The position numbers were made by a program, and so were the translations under genes. Of a DNA stretch of 38,331 nucleotides, positions 11,160 to 17,710 are shown one piece after another. Under the pieces are notes generated by a model. It searched no databases and had not been told where the DNA came from. It was given only the letters and a program-made list of their open reading frames with translations. Every line of letters begins with the position of its first letter. Positions within the stretch are counted from its first letter, which is position 1. Location of the stretch: contig JAOQAP010000218.1 of the NCBI GenBank assembly GCA_025963465.1, forward strand, positions 1-38,331, given 5' to 3'. This DNA is from Flavipsychrobacter sp. (lineage in GTDB: Bacteria > Bacteroidota > Bacteroidia > Chitinophagales > Chitinophagaceae).

Positions 11160-11801
11160 TTATTCTTCTGTTTTCTTTTTCTTAGGCGCTGCTTTCTTAG
11201 CCGGTTTTTCTTCTCCTGCCGCTGCATCGTCAGCTTCTGCTTTCTTGGTCGCTTTTTTAGCTGCTGCTTTCTTTGGCTTTGCCTCACCTTCTTCAGCTAC
11301 CGGTGCTTCTGCCTTCTTAGCCGCTTTTTTAGCTGGCTTTTCTTCAGGCGCTGCTTCTGCTGCAGGTGCTTCTTCAGGTGCGTTAGCTGCTGCATCGTCT
11401 GCATCCTGCTGTTCAAAGCGGAGCAGATCGTTTGCTTTCAGTATCTCGTACCATTTCAGCATTTTCTTCATGTCGCTCACATACACACGCTCCTCGTCAA
11501 ACTCAGGAAAAATGCTCTTGAAGTAGGACTTGATAGCTGTGTTATCAGCACTCTTTGCATCGGCCAGGGGTATTTTAGTTTCCTGGTCTTTCATCTTCTG
11601 AAATACATTGTGCAGGCGCACATTGTCACCTGTAGTATATACTTCTATACTCTCCAGCGGGGTTACATTATGCTGGCGGGCAGATATGAATCTTGTTGTC
11701 TTGTCAGCAACATTGCGCACAATAGCGCCATCGCTTTTTGTTGTCAATAACTGGTAAAGTCCACCAAGGCCGGTAACGGCTACTATTTCTCTGTATTCCA
11801 T
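11160..11801 (-). CDS. DUF5606 family protein with Lys/Ala-rich C-terminal tail
   Basis: The first ~135 residues match the pattern of DUF5606, a conserved Bacteroidota family of unknown function (opening MEYREIVAVTGLGGLYQLL, with the motif ERVYVSDMKKMLKWYEIL near residues 104-121). The last ~75 residues are a low-complexity tail of Ala, Lys, Glu and Pro with repeated KKAAKKA-like blocks, similar in composition to histone H1-like tails. The tail may bind nucleic acid or be a disordered linker; nothing here proves either. The product is 213 residues and predicted cytoplasmic. A perfect -7 element TATTTTTG lies at 11822-11829, 20 bases before the ATG. Confidence 0.85.
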   Translation of the reverse strand: MEYREIVAVTGLGGLYQLLTTKSDGAIVRNVADKTTRFISARQHNVTPLESIEVYTTGDNVRLHNVFQKMKDQETKIPLADAKSADNTAIKSYFKSIFPEFDEERVYVSDMKKMLKWYEILKANDLLRFEQQDADDAAANAPEEAPAAEAAPEEKPAKKAAKKAEAPVAEEGEAKPKKAAAKKATKKAEADDAAAGEEKPAKKAAPKKKKTEE

Positions 11802-11821
11802 AAAGTATCTTAAAAGGGTGG

Positions 11822-11829
11822 CAAAAATA
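11822..11829 (-). promoter_or_regulatory. -7 promoter element of the DUF5606 gene
   Basis: TATTTTTG on the minus strand fits TAnnTTTG exactly and lies 20 bases upstream of the ATG. No clear -33 TTG is seen at the usual spacing. Confidence 0.5.
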
Positions 11830-11923
11830 TCATTTTTAAGATAATTAACACGTAATTTTTTAATGGTTTACTATTTATGTTCCCATTCCTGTGCTAAAGA
11901 CCGCTCATAGTGTGGAAAAAAAG

Positions 11924-11956
11924 TTGTGAACGAGCGCAATAAGGGCTTTATATTTG
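11924..11956 (+). promoter_or_regulatory. Promoter of dcd (TTG-N22-TATATTTG)
   Basis: A TTG at 11924-11926 and a perfect -7 element TATATTTG at 11949-11956 are separated by 22 bases, in line with the Bacteroidota sigma-ABfr promoter. The ATG of dcd follows the -7 element by only 4 bases, so the transcript is expected to start at or next to the start codon and be leaderless. Confidence 0.65.
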
Positions 11957-11960
11957 CCGC

Positions 11961-12497
11961 ATGATCCTTTCTGATACACTCATACTTGCTGAAATAGAAA
12001 AAGGCACCATTGTAATAGAACCTTATGACCGTTCTAACCTGGGCTCTAACTCTTATGATGTGCACCTGGGTAAATATCTCGCTGTTTACAACGAGAGCAC
12101 CCTGGATGCACGTAAGCATAATACTATTTCACATTTCGAGATACCGGATGATGGATACGTGCTGCAACCCGGCACGCTGTACCTGGGCGTAACCGAGGAA
12201 TATACCGAAACGCACGGCCATGTGCCGTTCCTGGAAGGAAAATCATCTACTGGCAGGCTGGGCATCAATATCCATGCTACTGCGGGCAAAGGAGATGTAG
12301 GTTTTTGCAATGCCTGGACACTGGAAATATCCTGTATTCAGCCGGTGCGCATCTACAAGGGCATGCCTATAGGCCAGCTCATCTACTTCGTTACAGAAGG
12401 CGATGTGATCAACAAGTACAACAAAAAGGAAAATGCCAAGTACACAGGTCGCACAGATAAGCCTGTAGAAAGCATGATGTGGAAGAATAAATTCTAA
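11961..12497 (+). CDS. dcd: dCTP deaminase
   Basis: Dcd deaminates dCTP to dUTP, feeding dTMP synthesis in pyrimidine deoxynucleotide metabolism in the cytoplasm. The 178-residue product has the trimeric dUTPase-like fold signatures: EGKSSTGRLGI (residues 92-102, with the conserved Ser and Arg) and TLEIS, whose Glu122 matches the catalytic glutamate of the family. The C-terminal Gly/Tyr-containing region (AKYTGRTDKP) fits the nucleotide-covering tail. Length is close to the family norm. The start is fixed by the -7 element four bases upstream. Confidence 0.95.
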   Translation: MILSDTLILAEIEKGTIVIEPYDRSNLGSNSYDVHLGKYLAVYNESTLDARKHNTISHFEIPDDGYVLQPGTLYLGVTEEYTETHGHVPFLEGKSSTGRLGINIHATAGKGDVGFCNAWTLEISCIQPVRIYKGMPIGQLIYFVTEGDVINKYNKKENAKYTGRTDKPVESMMWKNKF

Positions 12498-12501
12498 GCC
12501 T

Positions 12502-12960
12502 TTACCATTTCAATCCGGAACGTATGTCCTGCTTACCCTCGTAATTCACGGGGATATGTACGAATATGCCATGCCGGCCAGCTTTTACATTACCTGCCAG
12601 CTTCACCGTTACTTCGCTATTCATGAACAGGGCCAGCGCATTAGGTAGTGCGTTGCTCATATCCACATTGATCACCACAGGCAGCGAAAAAGTATCCATG
12701 CGGGGCACGGTGTATTTCTTCGTTACATTCATTTTGCCCAGGTGGCTGCCGTTAAGGTATACGTCCAGGTCAGCCTTTTTCAGCTTCATCCGGTAGTTGT
12801 TCGTATTGTACAACTTCACGTCCATAGACAATTGGGTTTGCTGCAGGTCTGCCTTTCCTAACGAGAAATTCTCCACGTTCTGAAACACAAAGTCCTTCGG
12901 TGCCCGGCAGGAAGAGGCTGTGAGGATTATTAGCAGTATGAAATAAGTTAGCTTGTTCAT
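12502..12960 (-). CDS. LEA-type-2-like lipoprotein
   Basis: The 152-residue protein begins MNKLTYFILLIILTASSC, a lipoprotein signal with the lipid-bearing Cys at 18. The remainder (FSLGKADLQQTQLSMDVKLYN, then KKADLDVYLNGSHLGKM) resembles the LEA type 2 (LEA_2) beta-sandwich family found in many bacterial envelope lipoproteins. I chose the ATG at 12960; an in-frame upstream start at 12981 would place extra residues before the signal and overlap the -7 element TATTTTTG at 12967-12974. The gene converges on dcd with only four bases between their ends and no visible terminator. Confidence 0.8.
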   Translation of the reverse strand: MNKLTYFILLIILTASSCRAPKDFVFQNVENFSLGKADLQQTQLSMDVKLYNTNNYRMKLKKADLDVYLNGSHLGKMNVTKKYTVPRMDTFSLPVVINVDMSNALPNALALFMNSEVTVKLAGNVKAGRHGIFVHIPVNYEGKQDIRSGLKW

Positions 12961-12966
12961 GATTTT

Positions 12967-12974
12967 CAAAAATA
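12967..12974 (-). promoter_or_regulatory. -7 element of the LEA-type lipoprotein gene
   Basis: TATTTTTG on the minus strand fits TAnnTTTG exactly and ends six bases before the chosen ATG at 12960. This supports that start and predicts a leaderless or near-leaderless mRNA. Confidence 0.5.
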
Positions 12975-13017
12975 CGCACATGGACGCATAATGCTTTTAT
13001 TATTGTCTTAATTTTTA

Positions 13018-13025
13018 TAAATTTG
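13018..13025 (+). promoter_or_regulatory. -7 element of the small ORF at 13033
   Basis: TAAATTTG fits TAnnTTTG and ends seven bases before the ATG at 13033. No TTG lies at the usual 17-23 base spacing upstream. Confidence 0.4.
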
Positions 13026-13032
13026 GAGAGGT

Positions 13033-13185
13033 ATGGATATCAATAAGGACATTACGGATGAACTTACGCCTGATGAGCTGCAAGAGCTAATTATGTTAGC
13101 AAATGAGGAGTCAGATAAAGATGTAGTTCCCTTAGAAGAATATAAAACAGCTACTGAAAGATGGCGTACAAGTAGCGACAAATAG
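13033..13185 (+). CDS. Small acidic protein, antitoxin-like
   Basis: This 50-residue ORF starts MDINKDITDELTPDELQELI and ends EYKTATERWRTSSDK. The LTPDELQELIMLANEE helix followed by an EEYKxxxERW segment resembles the short antitoxin or addiction-module proteins of Bacteroidota, whose C-terminal part usually wraps a RelE/ParE-like toxin. No toxin gene is adjacent: the next gene downstream is on the opposite strand. Support for a real gene comes from the -7 element directly upstream and the strong terminator at 13211-13242 directly downstream. The antitoxin assignment is tentative. Confidence 0.55.
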   Translation: MDINKDITDELTPDELQELIMLANEESDKDVVPLEEYKTATERWRTSSDK

Positions 13186-13210
13186 TTGTTTCTCAAAAGC
13201 ACTTAATACA

Positions 13211-13242
13211 AAAAAGCAGGATGATATTTCATCCTGCTTTTT
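13211..13242. terminator. Bidirectional hairpin terminator
   Basis: AAAAAGCAGGATGA at 13211-13224 pairs perfectly with TCATCCTGCTTTTT at 13229-13242 over a 4-base loop. It ends both the small plus-strand ORF and the minus-strand transketolase gene. Confidence 0.9.
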
Positions 13243-13265
13243 GCTTTTATCACTATCCTTTCTAA

Positions 13266-14228
13266 TTATTTCTTTTTCCTCGCCAGTGCTTTTTCTGCTG
13301 CAGCTACTATGTTAGCAGTAGTAAGGCCATATTTGTCCAGCAGTTGCTTAGGGGTGCCGCTTTCGCCAAATGTATCCATTACCGCTACATACTCATGCGG
13401 TGCAGGGCATTCGCGGCTGGCTACGCCAGCTATGCTGTCGCCAAGGCCTCCGTTTATCTGGTGCTCTTCAGCTGTTACTATGCAGCCTGTTTTCTTTACA
13501 GACTTTATTACCGCAGCTTCGTCCAGCGGCTTTATAGTGTGCATGTTGATGAGGTCAACAGAGATGCCTTTTTCTGCCAGTATCTTAGCTGCTTCCACAG
13601 CCAGCCATACCAGGTGGCCGCATGCGAAGATGCTGATATCAGTACCTTCTGCAAGCACCTGCGCCTTGCCTATTTCAAATTTCTGGTCTTCTGCCGTAAA
13701 GTTCGGCCACTTCGGGCGGCCAAACCTGAGGTATACAGGGCCTTCATATTCTGCTACAGCTATTGTAGCTGCTTTGGTCTGGTTAAAGTCGCATGGCACT
13801 ATTACCGTCATGCCCGGCAGCATTTTCATCATGCCTATGTCTTCCAGCACCTGGTGCGTAGCACCATCCTCGCCCAGGGTCAGCCCCGCATGCGATGCAC
13901 ATATCTTCACGTTCTTGCCGCTATAGGCCACGCTCTGGCGTATCTGGTCGTATACACGTGATGTAGAAAAGTTAGCAAATGTAGTGGTGAACGGTATCTT
14001 ACCACCTATAGTAAGACCTGCAGCCACGCCTATCATGTTGGCCTCAGCTATACCGCACTGTACAAAGCGGTCAGGGAATTCCTTGATAAAAGCATTCAGC
14101 TTCAGGGAGCCTGCAAGGTCAGCCGTAAGGGCTACCACATTAGGGTTCCTGCGGCCTGCTTCCAATATGCCTTCACCAAAACCACCACGGGTTTCTTTCT
14201 CGTTTAATATCTTTATATCCTGTAACAT
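13266..14228 (-). CDS. Transketolase, C-terminal subunit
   Basis: This 320-residue protein is the C-terminal half (pyrimidine-binding plus C-terminal domains) of a split transketolase, a thiamine diphosphate enzyme of the non-oxidative pentose phosphate pathway. It starts GGFGEGILEAGRRNPNVVALTADL. The CGIAEANMIGVAAGL segment carries Glu62, equivalent to the glutamate that activates the cofactor. The ICASHAGLTLGEDGATHQVLED segment is also typical. The N-terminal half with the diphosphate-binding motif is needed for activity and usually sits next door, but here the next gene upstream is an unrelated YciH-type gene, so it must lie outside the window. A -7 element TATTTTTG lies at 14279-14286. 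Confidence 0.92.
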   Translation of the reverse strand: MLQDIKILNEKETRGGFGEGILEAGRRNPNVVALTADLAGSLKLNAFIKEFPDRFVQCGIAEANMIGVAAGLTIGGKIPFTTTFANFSTSRVYDQIRQSVAYSGKNVKICASHAGLTLGEDGATHQVLEDIGMMKMLPGMTVIVPCDFNQTKAATIAVAEYEGPVYLRFGRPKWPNFTAEDQKFEIGKAQVLAEGTDISIFACGHLVWLAVEAAKILAEKGISVDLINMHTIKPLDEAAVIKSVKKTGCIVTAEEHQINGGLGDSIAGVASRECPAPHEYVAVMDTFGESGTPKQLLDKYGLTTANIVAAAEKALARKKK

Positions 14229-14233
14229 GAAGT

Positions 14234-14422
14234 AAAGTGAAAAGTTAAAAGTTAAAACCTGAAAGTGGCTTTCGGGCGCAAAAATACGTTTATAGTTTGG
14301 AATTGATATATCGCAAAAATGTTTTTTATCCTCTTTATAACAAAAAAAGCAGACTGAGTTCTGTTGCTTTTCCTGTTATACAATAACTCACTTTCAGGTT
14401 TTCAGTTATGCCTTTTCACTTA
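14234..14422. repeat. Imperfect inverted repeat flanking an intergenic segment
   Basis: AAAACCTGAAAGTG at 14254-14267 is repeated perfectly in inverted form as CACTTTCAGGTTTT at 14389-14402. Similarity continues outward: AAGTGAAAAG near 14235 matches CTTTTCACTT near 14413, giving arms of about 33 bases with a mismatched centre. The segment spans the whole transketolase-yciH gap and reaches the last codons of yciH. It could be a small non-autonomous mobile element or an intergenic repeat. Confidence 0.5.
14279..14286 (-). promoter_or_regulatory. -7 element of the transketolase C-subunit gene
   Basis: TATTTTTG on the minus strand fits TAnnTTTG. It predicts a leader of about 45 bases that would include the left arm of the 14235-14422 inverted repeat. 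Confidence 0.45.
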
Positions 14423-14754
14423 GTTAAAACATATCCCCAATCCTTCAACCACGCAATAATTTTTTCTTTATAATCTCCCTGTATAATGATGAACCCGTCT
14501 TTTGCACTGCCACCTGCGCCGCACTTGGTCTTCAGCTGCTTGCCCAGCGCCTCCAGGTCATCATTTGTGCCTGAAAAACCGTCTACCAGCGTCACTATTT
14601 TGCCCGCACGCTGTTTTGTATCCAGCTTTACCCGCAGCTTTTGCTTGTCTTTGGGCAGCGTCTCCGTTGCTTCCTCCTCCGGAAAATCATTGAAGAAATC
14701 CTTGTTGGTAGAATAGGCAAGGCCATCGGGGCGGGTAGTGTTCTTTTTAGACAT
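14416..14754 (-). CDS. yciH: SUI1/YciH-family translation initiation factor homologue
   Basis: The 112-residue protein carries the SUI1 (eIF1-like) domain in its second half: LRVKLDTKQRAGKIVTLVDGF, then LKTKCGAGGSAKDGFIIIQGDYKEKIIAWL. In bacteria this family is a stress-related homologue of eIF1 thought to act at the small ribosomal subunit. The first ~40 residues are a polar extension. A -7 element TAATTTTG (14777-14784) lies 22 bases upstream of the ATG. The gene ends inside the right arm of an inverted repeat. Confidence 0.9.
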   Translation of the reverse strand: MSKKNTTRPDGLAYSTNKDFFNDFPEEEATETLPKDKQKLRVKLDTKQRAGKIVTLVDGFSGTNDDLEALGKQLKTKCGAGGSAKDGFIIIQGDYKEKIIAWLKDWGYVLTK

Positions 14755-14776
14755 AGCGGCAATTCTGAGTACGCAT

Positions 14777-14784
14777 CAAAATTA
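14777..14784 (-). promoter_or_regulatory. -7 element of yciH
   Basis: TAATTTTG on the minus strand fits TAnnTTTG exactly. A TTTG-like -33 candidate (minus strand, 14809-14812) is 24 bases away, slightly long. Confidence 0.45.
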
Positions 14785-14850
14785 GAAAAGCATTTGTTAT
14801 AATTCTACCAAAAATGGCACGCTTTGTGTGTTATTATTAGCACATCGCCA

Positions 14851-15690
14851 ATGGCTACACGGTCTTTAAGGAAAATACTATTGTTCTGCCTGCTGGCAGT
14901 GTTGGCAGCAGGCTGCCAACACCATGCACCACAGCATGCCGCTAAACCATTAGATGTTTACAACCTCGCCAAATATGTAAAATGGCCCGACAGCCCCGAT
15001 TTTCACAAGCATATTACCCCCCTGCTATCGTATTTTGACCGCCATAAAGACCAGTCAGCCTTTGATACCGCAATTTCCTTTGAAGACCAAGGATTTGGGC
15101 CAATAGACAATTACTACAATTTCATCACCGCAGGGCATCTATTCTCCCGAACGCAGGTACATGCCGTACTGTTCTTTGATATAGACCTGAGGGAAGGAGC
15201 GCCACTTGCCTGCTTGGAGGCATATAGGAAAAGCGATACCTCATGGGAAAAGGTGTGTGAGGATACTATTGAGAACGCCATAGGCCGCATACGTTATAAA
15301 GACTGGAACTGTGATGGCATAAAAGACCTTTCATATGTAATGAATGGCTGGGAAGTAGGTGGGCATGGCCCCATAGAATGGGAGCTGTGGCTGGCAGATA
15401 AGAGCGGAAACTTCAAAAAGGTAAAAGGATTTGAAAACCTGGATGACCCGAAGATAGACAGCATTACTCACCATATCTTTACCAATACTGTCATCAATCA
15501 CCAGGGCGATGAACATATTGAATACAAATTTGCAGGAAACAAAATCGTACTACTGGATAAGGTATACATCGACTTCAACGGAGAACCGATAAATCCTTAC
15601 TACAAGAAGGTGAACAATGTCAGGGAAGTGAAGCTAAAACCCGGACAGGAGCTATTTGTGCCATTGTTTGATCCTGAGGATGATTTCTGA
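14851..15690 (+). CDS. Lipoprotein of unknown function
   Basis: I do not recognise this 279-residue protein. It starts MATRSLRKILLFCLLAVLAAGC, a clear lipoprotein signal with lipobox LAAGC (Cys 22). I chose the ATG at 14851 because the ORF's earlier ATG (14824) would put nine extra residues before a normal signal. The mature part has no transmembrane segment. A segment near residue 155 (DWNCDGIKDLSY) has the D-x-N-x-D-G-x-x-D spacing of a calcium-binding EF-hand or FG-GAP-type loop, and the surrounding WELWLADKSGNFKKV would fit a beta-propeller-like or VCBS-like repeat. The gene has no close operon partner. Confidence 0.75.
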   Translation: MATRSLRKILLFCLLAVLAAGCQHHAPQHAAKPLDVYNLAKYVKWPDSPDFHKHITPLLSYFDRHKDQSAFDTAISFEDQGFGPIDNYYNFITAGHLFSRTQVHAVLFFDIDLREGAPLACLEAYRKSDTSWEKVCEDTIENAIGRIRYKDWNCDGIKDLSYVMNGWEVGGHGPIEWELWLADKSGNFKKVKGFENLDDPKIDSITHHIFTNTVINHQGDEHIEYKFAGNKIVLLDKVYIDFNGEPINPYYKKVNNVREVKLKPGQELFVPLFDPEDDF

Positions 15691-15772
15691 TGCTTTAAAG
15701 AGCAGAATTTTTAATTATGTTTAGAAAAACGTGGCCGATCCCACGCCTTCTCTAACTTATTAACCTATTAAC

Positions 15773-15803
15773 TTGTCAACCTATCACTTATCCCCTAATT
15801 TAG
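15773..15803 (+). promoter_or_regulatory. Probable promoter of scoA (TTG-N20-TAATTTAG)
   Basis: TTG at 15773-15775 and TAATTTAG at 15796-15803 are 20 bases apart; the -7 element has one mismatch to TAnnTTTG. It lies 19 bases before the scoA ATG. The gap upstream also holds AT-rich near-repeats (cttattaacctattaac, cttgtcaacctatcac) between 15756 and 15790. Confidence 0.45.
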
Positions 15804-15822
15804 CACTCTCAAATTTTCAATA

Positions 15823-16527
15823 ATGAAGAAAGTTGTTTCCGGCGCCGATGAGGCGATAAAGGATATAAATTCCGGCGCTACCATATTGTTTGGCGGCTTC
15901 GGACTATGCGGCATACCTGAGAACTGTATTGCAGCTATAGTAAGGAAAGGCATCAATAACCTTACCTGCGTGTCTAACAATGCGGGTGTCGATGATTTTG
16001 GTATAGGCCTTATGCTGCATGGCAAGCAGGTGAAGAAAATGATCTCTTCCTATGTGGGTGAGAACGCCATATTCGAGCAGCAGCTACTGAGCGGCGAGCT
16101 GGAGGTAGACCTGATACCACAGGGCACACTGGCCACACGCGCACTGGCAGCCGGCTATGGTATGCCTGCAGTATGGTTGCTGGCCGGTATAGGTACGGAA
16201 GTAGCTGAGGGCAAAGAAACACGTACGTTCAATGGCAAGGAATATGTGCTGGAAGAAGCTTTTGACGCTGACTTCGCCATAGTAAAAGCATGGAAAGGCG
16301 ATACACAGGGCAACCTTATCTTCAAAGGCACTGCCCGCAACTTCAACCCCATGATGGCCATGGCCGGCAAAATAACCATTGCCGAGGTAGAAGAGCTGGT
16401 ACCTGCGGGTGAGCTGAACCCGGACCACATTCATGTACCCGGCATCTACGTAAAGCACATTTTCCAGGGCGTTAATTATGAGAAAAGAATAGAAAATAGA
16501 ACAACAAGAAAACCCCCAACCCCCTAA
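15823..16527 (+). CDS. scoA: 3-oxoacid CoA-transferase subunit A
   Basis: Subunit A of succinyl-CoA:3-ketoacid CoA-transferase, which with subunit B moves CoA between succinyl-CoA and acetoacetate in ketone-body and short-chain acid metabolism. The GGFGLCGIPENC motif at residues 24-35 is the family I CoA-transferase signature, and the rest follows the family pattern (HVPGIYVKHIFQGVNYEKRIENR at the end). The product is 234 residues. Its last residues, KPPTP, and its stop codon are encoded by a CCCCC-rich palindromic element inserted here, so the native C-terminus was probably a few residues different. scoB follows after 98 bp. Confidence 0.95.
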   Translation: MKKVVSGADEAIKDINSGATILFGGFGLCGIPENCIAAIVRKGINNLTCVSNNAGVDDFGIGLMLHGKQVKKMISSYVGENAIFEQQLLSGELEVDLIPQGTLATRALAAGYGMPAVWLLAGIGTEVAEGKETRTFNGKEYVLEEAFDADFAIVKAWKGDTQGNLIFKGTARNFNPMMAMAGKITIAEVEELVPAGELNPDHIHVPGIYVKHIFQGVNYEKRIENRTTRKPPTP

Positions 16528-16625
16528 AGGGGGCTTCCCCTCATTTAGTGGAAGAATGGAATAGATATTTTTTGCAAAACATTTTTTACAAAACAAAGAG
16601 AAGTCCCTTTAGGGATTTAGGGTTT
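16509..16625. repeat. Palindromic intergenic element with inverted ends between scoA and scoB
   Basis: The left end reads AAACCCCCAACCCCCTAAAG then GGGGCTTC (16510-16536). The right end, read on the minus strand, is AAACCCTAAATCCCTAAAG then GGACTTC (16625-16600). The two ends are therefore imperfect terminal inverted repeats around a 117-bp segment, and each end contains its own CCCTAAAGGG palindrome. Similar C-rich palindromes are common between genes in Bacteroidota. The left end encodes the last scoA residues and its TAA; the right end abuts the scoB ATG. Confidence 0.75.
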
Positions 16626-17282
16626 ATGGCACTTACTAAAGAACAAATCGCAAAACGCATAGCGCAGGAGTTACAGGATGGTTTCTATGTGAACCTGGGC
16701 ATAGGTATACCTACCCTCGTGGCCAATTATATTCCTGAAGGTGTGGACGTAGTGCTGCAAAGCGAGAACGGCCTGCTGGGCATGGGTCCCTTTCCATTTG
16801 AAGGAGAGGAGGACGCAGATATGATCAATGCAGGCAAGCAGACGGTTACATTCCTGCCGGGCTCGGCAGTGTTCGACAGTGCCATGAGCTTTGGTATGAT
16901 ACGCGCAGGAAAGGTAGACCTTACCGTACTGGGCGCTATGGAAGTGGCAGACAATGGCGACATAGCCAACTGGAAGATACCTAAAAAACTGGTAAAAGGC
17001 ATGGGCGGCGCTATGGACCTCGTAGCTGCGGCCAAGAATATCATAGTAGCTATGCAGCACACTAATCCTAAGGGGGAAAGTAAATTGCTTCCACGCTGTA
17101 CGCTACCGCTTACAGGTGTTCATTGTATCAGGAAAGTAGTTACTGACCTGGGCGTGTTCGACATTACTCCCGATGGCTTTAAATGCCTGGAATATGCTCC
17201 CGGCGTAACTATTGATGAGATAAAGGCAAAGACCCTTGGCCGCCTGGTAATAGCTGATGATGTAAAAGAAATGGCAGTATAA
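16626..17282 (+). CDS. scoB: 3-oxoacid CoA-transferase subunit B
   Basis: Subunit B, carrying the catalytic residue of the CoA-transferase. In the 218-residue product, QSENGLLGMGPFP places Glu47 at the site that forms the acyl-CoA intermediate. IGIPTLVANYI near residues 26-36 and the C-terminal TLGRLVIADDVKEMAV also fit the family. An in-frame ATG at 16548 would add 26 residues, but these fall in the intergenic repeat element and do not resemble the family, so the ATG at 16626 is the start. The stop codon overlaps the next gene's ATG (TAATG), which suggests translational coupling. Confidence 0.95.
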   Translation: MALTKEQIAKRIAQELQDGFYVNLGIGIPTLVANYIPEGVDVVLQSENGLLGMGPFPFEGEEDADMINAGKQTVTFLPGSAVFDSAMSFGMIRAGKVDLTVLGAMEVADNGDIANWKIPKKLVKGMGGAMDLVAAAKNIIVAMQHTNPKGESKLLPRCTLPLTGVHCIRKVVTDLGVFDITPDGFKCLEYAPGVTIDEIKAKTLGRLVIADDVKEMAV

Positions 17283-17629
17283 TGTCTGACCTCATCATAT
17301 ACCACAACGGACAATGCAGCAAAAGCCGTGGTGCACTGGAAATACTTATGGAAAAAGAGATACCACACACAGTAAGGTGGTATCTCACAGATCCCCTGAC
17401 TAAAACAGAACTGGAAGTACTGTTGCAAAAATTAAAAATGCGGCCTTCAGAACTGGTGCGTAAAAGTGAGCCTGTCTACATAGAGCAATTCGAAGGAAAA
17501 GAGCTGTCTGAAACTGACTGGCTGACCATACTTGTAGAAAATCCGCAACTTATAGAGCGCCCGATACTGGAGCACGGCGATAAAGCCATAATAGCCCGCC
17601 CGCCTGAAAGAGTATTTGAAATGATATAA
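17282..17629 (+). CDS. ArsC/Spx-family thioredoxin-fold protein, probable arsenate reductase
   Basis: The 115-residue protein has the ArsC fold signature: IYHNGQCSKSRGALEIL with a single Cys12 at the active-site position, and the C-terminal RPILEHGDKAIIARPPERV motif that matches the arsenate reductase family (RPxxxxGDKAxxxRPPE). Glutaredoxin-linked arsenate reductases use this Cys to reduce arsenate to arsenite. A YfgD-like reductase of other oxyanions or a disulfide reductase is also possible. There are no arsenic transport or regulator genes nearby. It overlaps the scoB stop codon and is likely co-transcribed with scoAB. Confidence 0.8.
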   Translation: MSDLIIYHNGQCSKSRGALEILMEKEIPHTVRWYLTDPLTKTELEVLLQKLKMRPSELVRKSEPVYIEQFEGKELSETDWLTILVENPQLIERPILEHGDKAIIARPPERVFEMI

Positions 17630-17710
17630 GCTATGTCAATCAGGGTATTGCATCTTTTAACATTATAACCCACCTAAATGCCTAACTTTATTCGCTCGGA
17701 ACAGCTACGA

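Noticed and set aside
16548-16625. N-terminal extension of scoB from the ATG at 16548
   Set aside because: The 26 extra residues are encoded by the intergenic repeat element and do not resemble the CoA-transferase family.
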